Shown here piece by piece: positions 1 through 6,411 of a stretch of DNA of 6,411 nucleotides. The first letter of the stretch is position 1. Every line of letters begins with the position of its first letter. Below the pieces are notes generated by a model, which was given only the letters and a program-made list of their open reading frames with translations, was not told the origin of the DNA and ran no database searches. The stretch covers positions 25,288-31,698 of the forward strand of contig JAMCPC010000111.1 in the NCBI GenBank assembly GCA_023379725.1. Direction: 5' to 3'. The stretch comes from Actinomycetota bacterium (lineage in GTDB: Bacteria > Actinomycetota > Acidimicrobiia > Acidimicrobiales > JAMCPL01). The translations under genes and the position numbers were made by a program.

Positions 1-34
1 TTCCAGACAAACTCTGATTCCAGACAAACTCTGA
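1..34. repeat. 17-bp exact tandem duplication at the window edge
   Basis: The unit TTCCAGACAAACTCTGA occurs at 1-17 and 18-34 with no mismatch. The array may continue to the left, outside the window. Each unit has a CAGA/TCTG inverted repeat with a five-base loop. The second copy overlaps a larger inverted repeat (14-20 with 33-39). It lies in non-coding sequence downstream of the fused transporter gene. Confidence 0.85.
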
Positions 35-39
35 ATCAG
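14..39. repeat. 7-bp inverted repeat (possible hairpin) around the second 17-bp unit
   Basis: CTGATTC at 14-20 is exactly complementary to GAATCAG at 33-39, with a 12-base loop. The stem is short and AT-rich and has no T-run after it on either strand, so it is a poor terminator candidate. It may be a by-product of the duplication. Confidence 0.4.
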
Positions 40-146
40 TGAATAACTACAGGCTTCCGCCAGCCAGATGGTACATTCTCTGGTCGTGTTGTTCCTTTCT
101 TTACCCTTGGGATCTCCTCGTTCCTGGGATATTACCGACTTCCCAA

Positions 147-182
147 TCAGTAGGTAGTGCTACGTCAGTAGGTAGTGCTACG
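147..182. repeat. 18-bp exact tandem duplication next to the stop codon of the fused transporter gene
   Basis: The unit TCAGTAGGTAGTGCTACG occurs at 147-164 and again at 165-182, directly abutting the TAG stop (185-183). Read on the minus strand in the gene's frame, each unit is five sense codons (Arg-Ser-Thr-Thr-Tyr) followed by TGA. The stop is therefore backed up by two further in-frame stops. Each unit holds a small inverted repeat (GTAG..CTAC). Slippage duplication is the simplest origin; a regulatory role is not shown. Confidence 0.9.
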
Positions 183-3100
183 CTATGACTGACCCACCAG
201 CGGTGCTGATGAGCGTGCTATAGCATCCTCGTCAGTTCCCAGATAGGCCGCAATTACGTCAGGATTGTTCAGCACTTCAGAGGGGCGTCCTTCAGTGATG
301 ACCGTACCGAGATGGAGGCAGGCCAGTCTGTCGGCTATCGAAGATACGAGAGGTACGTCGTGTTCTATAATGACAAATGTTGCTCCTGTCTGGTCTCTAA
401 GTGATACCAGCAACTCGCCCAGTGCTTCACTTTCTCTCTGTGCTATCCCAGATGACGGCTCATCCAGTAGCAGGAGGTCTGGCTGGTGAGCCATTATGCA
501 TGTCAGCTCTACTACTCTACGTGTTCCTATGGACAACTCAGAGACGAAACTATTACGCCATTTACCCAGGTTGAACTCTTCAATCAGCTGCTCGACTCGC
601 ATTTTTACGGCGAGTTCAGACTCTGAAGCCGATACGGTGTTCAAGCCACTCAGTAGCGGGTCTTTCACCTCCGTCAAACGCTCAAGTGCAACTGCGATTG
701 CTTCAGAGACAGTCATGGAGGGGAATATTCGAGCATCCTGAAATACCCTTCCGAGCCCTTTTGCTGCTCTCTTGTGCGCAGGGTCTCCGGTTACGTCGTG
801 ACCATCCATGAAGATATGGCCGCTATCGGGTCTGTTGTACCCACAGCATATATCGAAGAGGGTAGTCTTTCCGGAGCCGTTTACTCCTATGAGTCCAACT
901 ATCTCACCCTTTGCTACAGACAGATTGACTCCGTCCAGCACCGAGATACCCCCGTAATGTCTGTAGACATCCCTGACCTCCATGGCAGGCATTGTGTCAC
1001 CTACCTGGTTTGCTACAGGCTCAATTTGTTGTAGGTCGGCAGATGGAGATGATGACATTGACAGATTGGAAAGCGATCTTCCAAGCAGTATGTCTGCAAC
1101 CTCAGCCTTACGGCTATCCTGTTTGTTGTCGGCATGATCACCGGATTGCCTGAGTGATTTGCTGGCTGCACGTAAGAATACAGACCTTAGAAGATCAGGT
1201 TGTTCAGCCAGACTTGGTGTGTTGCCGGAGAATTGAACCCTACCTCTCTCCAGGAATATTGCGCGCTTTGCTATTGCGGTGGCGACGTTAATTGATTGTT
1301 CGACCACTACAATGGTCATTCCTTCATCTGCCAGCTTGCGTATAGCGTCAAGCAGGACACCTACTACAGCAGGGGCAAGCCCGAGTGACAGCTCATCTAT
1401 CAGTATGATCTTTGGTCTACATAATAGTGACTGAGCAATAGCCAGCATTTGCTGCTCACCACCTGATAGGAGGCCAGCTCGCACGGACAGGCGGTTACGT
1501 AGGGCGGGGAATAGGTCAAGTACTTTTTCCCTATCCAATTCCAGTTGATCATTGCCGTGTCTTCTGTATATCCACCCACCCATTTGGAGGTTCTCTTCGA
1601 CTGTCAGAGATGGGAATACGCCCTGCCCACCTGGTACTGTTACCAGCCCTTGACGCACTCTCTCAATTGGAGACCGGTTGGATATATCCTGCCCATAGAG
1701 GCTGACCACACCACTGTCTGCAGGGAGCAACCCAGATACGACCTTTAGAACGGTTGATTTACCTGCTCCGTTGGTACCCAGTAGGGCAAGAATCTCCCCT
1801 GTATTCACCTGCATACTGATTCCGCTCAGCACCTTCACCCTTCCGTACGAAGCGTCTACTCCCATGCAGGTGATAGCTTGAGTAGGACTCTCCTGCGCTG
1901 TGATATTGGTCGATGAGATCTGCTGTTCATCTGTGGATGAATGGTCAGAGGTTGTGGAACTACCGACAGTTCCGGACGTAGCTGCCTTGTCTGCCGGTAG
2001 CTGAGTGTGCGCCGCTTCCCGCTGGGCTTCGTCGAGTGCTTCGAGTGCTTCCAGCCTCATGGCGGCCTTTGATGTGGGTGATTCGACCGGTAGGTCGTTG
2101 ACGGGAGCCGATCCAGATAATGGAGCTGAGTCGACCAGAGAGATGTCCTGGCGTCTTCTGGTGACGATACCCAGCAGCACATCACGTAGGCGATAGACCA
2201 TGTACCCAAAACCTTCTGGGATGATGGCCAGGACTATGAGTATCCCAGCTCCGGTAGCCAGTAGCTGCCAGGCACTGGATAGATAGGTGCTTACGAATTG
2301 TACATATACTGCTCCAAGTACTGCTCCTGTTATGCTACCCAGCCCACCCAGTACGACCATAGTAAAGACGACAAGACTCTCTTCTGCGGGGAATCCTGCG
2401 CTACCTATACCCTGTAGAGATATTACGTACAGGCCACCCGCGATGCCAGCAAGCGCTCCGGAGATGGCGAAGATAAGTATACGGTTCTTTATAGTGCTGA
2501 CGGAAAAGGAACTGGCAGCATTGGCGTTGTCACGTGTAGCCATAGATGCCCGACCCGTGCGGCTTCGTCTCAGGTTGTAGACGAATATAATGCTGCCGAC
2601 CAGTACAGCCAAGCAGAGCTCGTAAAACGCGAGAGAGGAGGTGAGCGGTATCCGGCCAAATAAGACTGGACGCGGCACGTCGTTTGGATTCAGTAATGGG
2701 AACTGGCTGGAATTGAGTAACCAGGTAGATACCGGTACTGCAAATGCCAGAGTAGCGACAGCCAGGAATAGTCCCGGCAGTCGGAGTGCGGGCAGTCCTA
2801 TTACCAGTGCGGCTATGGCACCCGTAAGAGCAGATGCCGCCAGGGCGAGCCACATGTCGGCATGTGCATGGACCAGCAACGCGCCGGTTATGGCTGATCC
2901 GACGCCTACAAAAGCAAACTGCCCCAGACTTACCTGCCCAGACCATCCAGTAAGCATGACGAGAGATACTGCGATTATTGCAAATATGACGATATTTGCA
3001 ATTAACACAAGCTGGCTCTCAGACATTGCTATCGGTATGAATATAGCCGCTGCCAACAGGAGTGTCAGCAGAATACCTTTGGATATGCGTACTACCGGCA

Positions 3101-4163
3101 ACCTGGCAATTACTGGGGGTATTGGTTTTACCTCCCGTGTGGCGATATATTCTCCAAGCTCTCCACCTGTTATTCTGGTCTTTCGTCTCCTTGCAATAGG
3201 AGTATATGGCTGGACGAGGAGAGAGATAATCACCACTACGAACATGGCAAGGTCCACAAAGGGAGCCTTGGGGTACGACCAGAATGCGGCTTGTTGGAAT
3301 ATCCCAAGCACTATGGCAGCCACAAAGGTTACCGGTAAGCTCTCCATACCTCCCACTACCGCAGCAGCTAAAGGTATGAGTAGTGATGACGGTCCTGCCA
3401 TGACACCCAGACTGGGGAAGGTAATTGGTGCAGCGAGGATAGCTCCTATCCCTGCTATCCCGGCAGCCAGCATCCATACCACCCTTGACAGCCTCCTTAC
3501 CGGTATGCCAAGCAGTAATGCCCTATCTTGCGAGTCAGAGCTGGCTCTTATGGCAGTACCGGTTGGAGTCTTTTCCAGGAACCACCATAAGGCTATCAAC
3601 ACCAGAGGGACTGCAATAATTACCAACAGATCATTCGCGTTGAAATCTACAGGTCCTACATGCCATGGCTGGTGCCAGGGTACACTGAAGCTGGTGATCG
3701 GAGAGATGTGGTGGAATGGATAGGGCATGATAATCGCTATGACCCCGAATAGCTGCTGTAGACCTATGGTGACAACGGTGAGGATGAGACGCGGTACCTT
3801 GGAAAATCGCCATGAGATCAGAGCATCCGTCACCAGCCCCGTCAAGATTGCTATGGCTATGCCCACCGGTAAAGCGATATAGAAGTTCCAGTGAAACGCT
3901 GTTACTGCGATGATCGCAGAAGAGGCGCCTATAGCACCCATCTCCGCTTGAGCGAAGTTGATTATCTTAGCGGTGCGGTATATGAGTACCAGACCCAATG
4001 CAGTGAGCGCATAGAGACTTCCCATGACGATGCCAAGCACTATGACTCCCCCGGGTAGGTGGCTGGGCAATGCGTTACTGGCTATAAAGTACCCACCGAT
4101 TAATACGATAATCAGACCCAACAGCCATCCAGTGGTGTTATTTTTGAGTAGTCTAGTCAACAT
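183..4163 (-). CDS. Single-chain Liv-type (branched-chain amino acid family) ABC importer: LivH-LivM permeases fused to LivF-LivG ATPases
   Basis: This gene encodes a full importer core of 1326 residues. Residues ~1-320 are LivH-like: hydrophobic helices, a 'GLVLIYRTAKIINFAQAEMGAIGA' type segment split across residues 57-80, and a cytoplasmic coupling loop with AGIAG around 233-239. Residues ~360-665 are LivM-like, with GWSGQVSLGQFAFVGVG at 406-422 and GALAGIAGGLY at 569-579. A Ser/Thr/Ala/Glu-rich linker spans ~670-762. Residues ~763-1000 are LivF-like: Walker A GTNGAGKST 796-804, signature LSGGEQQ 899-905, Walker B ending D923-E924, and Gln956 at the switch-histidine position, as is usual in LivF. 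A second polar linker covers ~1001-1058. Residues ~1059-1310 are LivG-like: Walker A GVNGSGKTT 1093-1101, Q-loop Gln1142, signature LSIGTRR 1210-1216, D1234-E1235 and His1268. The ATG at 4163 is the first start after an in-frame TAG at 4194-4196; only a weak GGA precedes it. The gene lies 44 nt behind the receptor gene, probably in the same operon. Substrate is not readable from sequence; an amino acid, amide or short organic acid is likely for the family. The fusion of all four parts is unusual, and a sequencing artefact is unlikely because every domain is intact in one frame. Confidence 0.95.
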   Translation of the reverse strand: MLTRLLKNNTTGWLLGLIIVLIGGYFIASNALPSHLPGGVIVLGIVMGSLYALTALGLVLIYRTAKIINFAQAEMGAIGASSAIIAVTAFHWNFYIALPVGIAIAILTGLVTDALISWRFSKVPRLILTVVTIGLQQLFGVIAIIMPYPFHHISPITSFSVPWHQPWHVGPVDFNANDLLVIIAVPLVLIALWWFLEKTPTGTAIRASSDSQDRALLLGIPVRRLSRVVWMLAAGIAGIGAILAAPITFPSLGVMAGPSSLLIPLAAAVVGGMESLPVTFVAAIVLGIFQQAAFWSYPKAPFVDLAMFVVVIISLLVQPYTPIARRRKTRITGGELGEYIATREVKPIPPVIARLPVVRISKGILLTLLLAAAIFIPIAMSESQLVLIANIVIFAIIAVSLVMLTGWSGQVSLGQFAFVGVGSAITGALLVHAHADMWLALAASALTGAIAALVIGLPALRLPGLFLAVATLAFAVPVSTWLLNSSQFPLLNPNDVPRPVLFGRIPLTSSLAFYELCLAVLVGSIIFVYNLRRSRTGRASMATRDNANAASSFSVSTIKNRILIFAISGALAGIAGGLYVISLQGIGSAGFPAEESLVVFTMVVLGGLGSITGAVLGAVYVQFVSTYLSSAWQLLATGAGILIVLAIIPEGFGYMVYRLRDVLLGIVTRRRQDISLVDSAPLSGSAPVNDLPVESPTSKAAMRLEALEALDEAQREAAHTQLPADKAATSGTVGSSTTSDHSSTDEQQISSTNITAQESPTQAITCMGVDASYGRVKVLSGISMQVNTGEILALLGTNGAGKSTVLKVVSGLLPADSGVVSLYGQDISNRSPIERVRQGLVTVPGGQGVFPSLTVEENLQMGGWIYRRHGNDQLELDREKVLDLFPALRNRLSVRAGLLSGGEQQMLAIAQSLLCRPKIILIDELSLGLAPAVVGVLLDAIRKLADEGMTIVVVEQSINVATAIAKRAIFLERGRVQFSGNTPSLAEQPDLLRSVFLRAASKSLRQSGDHADNKQDSRKAEVADILLGRSLSNLSMSSSPSADLQQIEPVANQVGDTMPAMEVRDVYRHYGGISVLDGVNLSVAKGEIVGLIGVNGSGKTTLFDICCGYNRPDSGHIFMDGHDVTGDPAHKRAAKGLGRVFQDARIFPSMTVSEAIAVALERLTEVKDPLLSGLNTVSASESELAVKMRVEQLIEEFNLGKWRNSFVSELSIGTRRVVELTCIMAHQPDLLLLDEPSSGIAQRESEALGELLVSLRDQTGATFVIIEHDVPLVSSIADRLACLHLGTVITEGRPSEVLNNPDVIAAYLGTDEDAIARSSAPLVGQS
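2032..2049. repeat. 9-bp exact tandem duplication in the linker-coding region
   Basis: TCGAGTGCT is present at 2032-2040 and 2041-2049. It is in frame in the fused transporter gene and gives the repeated LEALEAL stretch (residues 704-710) in the hydrophilic linker between the LivM-like and LivF-like domains. In-frame slippage in a tolerant linker explains it. Confidence 0.85.
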
Positions 4164-4164
4164 G

Positions 4165-4174
4165 CCGGATCCGG
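4165..4174. repeat. 10-bp perfect palindrome just before the fused gene's start codon
   Basis: CCGGATCCGG reads the same on both strands and sits one base upstream of the ATG (4163-4161). It covers the place where a ribosome binding site would be; only GGA within it resembles a Shine-Dalgarno core. It may be chance or a small translation-control element. Confidence 0.45.
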
Positions 4175-4182
4175 GTACATTT

Positions 4183-4211
4183 TTGACAGTTTGCTAGCAT
4201 CTCAGTATTAC
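4183..4211 (+). promoter_or_regulatory. Candidate sigma-70-like promoter pointing antisense into the receptor gene
   Basis: A perfect TTGACA (4183-4188) is followed, after a 17-base spacer, by TATTAC (4206-4211), which matches four of six consensus -10 positions. It lies in the 44-nt gap before the fused gene and faces the 3' end of the receptor gene on the opposite strand. It is not followed by a plausible plus-strand gene. It could be chance or the start of an antisense transcript. Confidence 0.2.
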
Positions 4212-5812
4212 CGCCCGAAGCACTGAAGCTGTTGATGTGCTGGCGGTAGGGCAAGCCCTGGAGCGATACCAGCCAACTCTGCAAATTGTTGACCGTTGTT
4301 GCAGGGTAACCATGCTCCCTTTTTGCCGGAAACAGGACTGGTGGCTGTAGGATCCCACCACACGATCCCATCGCTTGATACCGGAGCAAATACATCGTGG
4401 CCAAACTTCCAGTAGCCAAACATCCCACCAGGCAGAGACGAAGGGAGTCCGAAGAAGCCATTTTCAAAAGTCTGGGGTGTCAGGTCTGGTCCTGCTGCCT
4501 GCAAGCCGTCGAACAGCAGGAGCAGTGGCTCGTATACGGCCGCAAAGGTGGGTGAAGGCGTTACTCCGGGAAGAGCCATTTCAAATGCCTTGTATGCACC
4601 CTGCTGATTAAGTGGCGGTGTAGGAATACCTCCCCCCAGGGCATGTGCCCACTCCTTCTGATTCATAAGCCTGGCAAAAGCGTTACCAATGTCAAACCAG
4701 AACCATTCAGGGTAATAATTCATCGCACTGGCATCATTGGTAAGGAGGATGGGAGAGACCGGATCACAGGCGCACATGATTGTGGTTACGCCATCAGACT
4801 TCATCTTGTCCATTATGCTGGCTGCTTCCGATGCCAGGGTTGCTACGTCTATGGAGTAGGCAACTACTACCGGATGTACGTGGTAGACGGTCTCCAGTGC
4901 TTTGACAGCCTGCTCGGCACAGTATGTGTATTGGGGATTACTTGGATAGAGTATGCCGAATTTCCTTGTCTCTGTCTGCATTGATTTATTCCCTGCGTAA
5001 ATGGCCGGCATGCCTGCCATTGCCCTTCCGATGAAGTTTGCGGCACCTGCCGACAGCTCACCACACGGAGCGGTTGGAGAGTATTCGTAGGGGGCATATT
5101 GTTTGAACCAGGATTGGCGCATCAGGGTGGCTCCTATGGCGATAATGTGCTCGTGAGCCAAGTACTGATCGTAGAGCTGGGTAGATGCCAGGATGGATAC
5201 ATCTGCAAATGCCCCCAGGCTCTTTGCAGTAGCGGCATCGGCCTCTGCTTGGGCAGCATCTTCTCCCATGTCTTCTTTCAGAAAATCTCCCTTACCGGTA
5301 AACGGTTTTAGTACCACCTTTCTGCCATAGAGTTCAAAGTACTTGTTGAAGACCTTGATGTATGCTTGCATGGCTTGTATTGTTCCAGCATTCGTTCCCA
5401 CAACTGACGGTGCTACCAGGGAGTACAGCTCCTGTTCGCTTGGGCTGACAGCGTAGCGGTAAGTTATGGTGATTGTCTTTGATGTGACTCCTGGAGCTGT
5501 GGCACCTCCATTGCTACCGTGCCATGCTGGTATGCAGATAGGGGAGTAGTGTGACCAGGGTAGCTGTCGTACTCCGGGACCGCACTTTATGCCACCTACG
5601 GTAGTTCCTGGAGTACCCGGTGCAGCTGGGGGCGTGACATCCACCTTTGGCGTATTTACAGAGGTGGCCGTAGTGGATATGGTGCTGGGCATCGTTCCTA
5701 TAATTGCGAAGAATGCTGCAGCCAGTACTGCAACAGGCAGGTATCGCTTGAGTACCCTTCCGGTAGTCGGTGCCTGCAGTATGAGTTTTTGCTGGGAGTT
5801 TGGCTTGTCCAC
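4208..5812 (-). CDS. ABC transporter substrate-binding protein, periplasmic-binding-protein type 1 (Leu/Ile/Val receptor-like)
   Basis: This 534-residue protein is probably the extracellular solute receptor for the fused importer encoded next downstream. It starts with a short basic region (R19, K22, R23), then a hydrophobic segment at ~24-40, which is a signal peptide or membrane anchor. There is no lipobox cysteine after that segment, unlike many Gram-positive receptors. A Pro/Thr-rich spacer follows (~53-73). Next come C77 and C93 in a PWSxYxxxCxxxW context and an NGGAT..GVT motif (101-110), which I recall from actinobacterial type-1 receptors. The rest (115-~480) alternates alpha/beta segments as in the Leu-binding family, with a GILYPSNPQY strand-loop at 286-295. 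Eight cysteines in total (77, 93, 250, 298, 347, 349, 504, 531) suggest disulfides. The start is GTG at 5812, chosen because no other ATG, GTG or TTG lies between it and the upstream in-frame stop, and the next in-frame Met (residue 41) would remove the export segment. No clear Shine-Dalgarno site is visible. The ligand is unknown. Confidence 0.92.
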   Translation of the reverse strand: MDKPNSQQKLILQAPTTGRVLKRYLPVAVLAAAFFAIIGTMPSTISTTATSVNTPKVDVTPPAAPGTPGTTVGGIKCGPGVRQLPWSHYSPICIPAWHGSNGGATAPGVTSKTITITYRYAVSPSEQELYSLVAPSVVGTNAGTIQAMQAYIKVFNKYFELYGRKVVLKPFTGKGDFLKEDMGEDAAQAEADAATAKSLGAFADVSILASTQLYDQYLAHEHIIAIGATLMRQSWFKQYAPYEYSPTAPCGELSAGAANFIGRAMAGMPAIYAGNKSMQTETRKFGILYPSNPQYTYCAEQAVKALETVYHVHPVVVAYSIDVATLASEAASIMDKMKSDGVTTIMCACDPVSPILLTNDASAMNYYPEWFWFDIGNAFARLMNQKEWAHALGGGIPTPPLNQQGAYKAFEMALPGVTPSPTFAAVYEPLLLLFDGLQAAGPDLTPQTFENGFFGLPSSLPGGMFGYWKFGHDVFAPVSSDGIVWWDPTATSPVSGKKGAWLPCNNGQQFAELAGIAPGLALPPAHQQLQCFGR

Positions 5813-5826
5813 TGGTATCAGCTTAG

Positions 5827-6411
5827 TTAGATGGTCACCTGCTTGACTTGGGTTGGCGGCGGTGGAGTGATGTTTACCGGTATGCCAAACTGGGTAATAT
5901 CAAGCGTAATATTCATAGTGGCTCCCTTATTCCATACCAACCCTGAAGGTAAGTCGGATATGGAAAGTGATACCTGACGTAACCGATCGTTTGAGGTGCC
6001 AATCCATACCTGAGAGGTGGCGTTTGTCTCTTTTGGAGACGTAGACTTGAGAGCTTGGTATATTCCCTTTGCTGGGCCACCGTCGGCAATAGCAGTATTG
6101 AGATTGACGCTAGTGGTGTAGTGGGTAGTAGGGACGCCATTTATAGTCACCTGCCCGAGATCTGTTACCAGCATGGCCTTTGTATTGAACAGATTAAACA
6201 ATCCTGAAGGATTGATTATACTACCACCCAGTTGACCCAGCTGAAGAAGGGTGCTCAGGGTAGAGAGTGGCACCTCTGCATATTGGCCTGTACTGGTTCC
6301 AAGAGTGTTTGCCAGTGTGGAAGGTGGAATGAAGTAGGCATTCCCATTGAGGATGGATAGGTGTAAGGGGCCGCCGATCAGTTGTGCAATCGTCTGTGGG
6401 GTAGTGATAGC
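5827..6411 (-). CDS. LppX/LprAFG-like (LolA-fold) secreted lipoprotein, C-terminal part
   Basis: The frame is open from the window edge to a TAA at 5829-5827, giving 194 visible residues; the N-terminus, including any signal peptide and lipobox, lies outside. The visible part begins AITTPQTIAQLIGG and has GNAYFIPP near residues 22-29, INGVPTTHY at 90-98, QVWIGTSNDRLRQVSLS at ~134-150 and a closing FGIPVNITPPPPTQV. This order (a 'GxxYF.P' strand, a 'v.G..TTHY' strand, a 'vWi...RLR.v' strand, an 'FG.PV.I..P' end) resembles the LppX/LprAFG family, whose members bind or carry lipids at the actinobacterial cell surface. The assignment is by motif memory only, so a more distant LolA-fold protein is possible. 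An apparent start at 6273 is a GTG valine codon inside the fold and is not the gene start. The stop is 14 nt before the receptor gene, which suggests cotranscription. Whether it works with the transporter is unknown. Confidence 0.7.
   Translation of the reverse strand, partial: AITTPQTIAQLIGGPLHLSILNGNAYFIPPSTLANTLGTSTGQYAEVPLSTLSTLLQLGQLGGSIINPSGLFNLFNTKAMLVTDLGQVTINGVPTTHYTTSVNLNTAIADGGPAKGIYQALKSTSPKETNATSQVWIGTSNDRLRQVSLSISDLPSGLVWNKGATMNITLDITQFGIPVNITPPPPTQVKQVTI

Larger units (their letters stand above)
1..182. other. Intergenic region downstream of the operon; no gene seen
   Basis: No reading frame on either strand has gene-like features here. The longest thing resembling a start on the minus strand is an ATG followed by eight sense codons and a stop. 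Besides the two tandem duplications, TTGGGA (107-112) can pair with TCCCAA (141-146), and TGGGA (125-129) competes for the same partner. No T-tract follows these stems in the minus direction, so no terminator is called. An AGGAG run on the minus strand (about 120-116) has no usable start codon behind it. Confidence 0.6.

Noticed and set aside
107..146. A possible terminator stem (TTGGGA with TCCCAA)
   Set aside because: The loop is long, the stem is only six pairs, an alternative partner competes, and no T-run follows on the minus strand.
2641..3723. A 360-codon open frame on the plus strand
   Set aside because: It lies entirely opposite the permease-coding region, whose motifs are clear. 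Its translation is Ser/Thr/Pro/Ala-rich with no recognisable domain, as expected of an antisense shadow of hydrophobic coding sequence.
4157..4180. A seven-codon mini-frame (MYPDPAC, then stop) overlapping the start of the fused gene
   Set aside because: It is too short to distinguish from chance and has no ribosome binding site, so a leader-peptide role cannot be supported.
4153..4467. A minus-strand frame crossing from the receptor gene into the fused gene's start
   Set aside because: It overlaps the well-supported receptor frame for most of its length. Its tail in the gap is only about 15 codons and has no features.
5827..6273. Treating position 6273 as the start of the LppX-like gene
   Set aside because: The codon there is GTG within an open frame that continues to the window edge with fold-consistent sequence, so it is an internal valine.
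183..6411. Defence system, phage, CRISPR, or mobile-element content
   Set aside because: No nuclease, integrase, transposase, toxin, repeat-spacer array or terminal inverted repeats were seen. All gene content is explained by a transport operon and a surface lipoprotein.

Overview
The window holds one minus-strand transport locus, read from high to low coordinates. It contains the 3' part of a secreted LppX/LprAFG-like protein gene (5827-6411, cut by the window edge), a gene for an exported periplasmic-binding-protein-type-1 solute receptor (4208-5812), and a very large gene (183-4163) that encodes a complete branched-chain-amino-acid-type (HAAT/Liv family) ABC importer core as one 1326-residue polypeptide. 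The gaps are 14 nt and 44 nt, so the three genes look like one transcription unit. Nothing on the plus strand looks like a real gene.

Organism (inference): the LppX/LprAFG-like fold, the receptor with the actinobacterial-looking 'PWSxYxxxCxxxW...NGGAT..GVT' segment, and the LivG domain with an 'LSxGTRR ... DEPSSGxAQRE' signature all point to an actinobacterium. Base composition is close to balanced by eye, and ATA, TTA, AGA and CTA codons are used freely. That does not fit a high-GC streptomycete or mycobacterium and fits better with a moderate-GC lineage such as the Acidimicrobiia. This assignment is from memory of the families and is not proven by the window.

How the parts work together: the receptor is held at the outer face by an N-terminal hydrophobic segment or released after cleavage. 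It would capture a small solute, probably an amino acid, amide or short-chain carboxylate, and deliver it to the LivH-LivM membrane channel. The LivF and LivG nucleotide-binding domains drive transport. Normally LivH, M, G and F are four separate proteins. Here they are joined in the order H-M-F-G, with long hydrophilic linkers before F and before G. The four-in-one architecture, with two unequal ATP sites predicted from the motifs, is the most notable thing in the window.

The 182 bases after the fused gene have no gene that I can support. They hold two exact short tandem duplications: 18 bp x2 touching the stop codon, and 17 bp x2 at the window edge. A third, 9 bp x2, lies inside the linker-coding part of the big gene. 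No convincing rho-independent terminator, riboswitch, RNA gene, CRISPR array, insertion sequence or defence system was seen.
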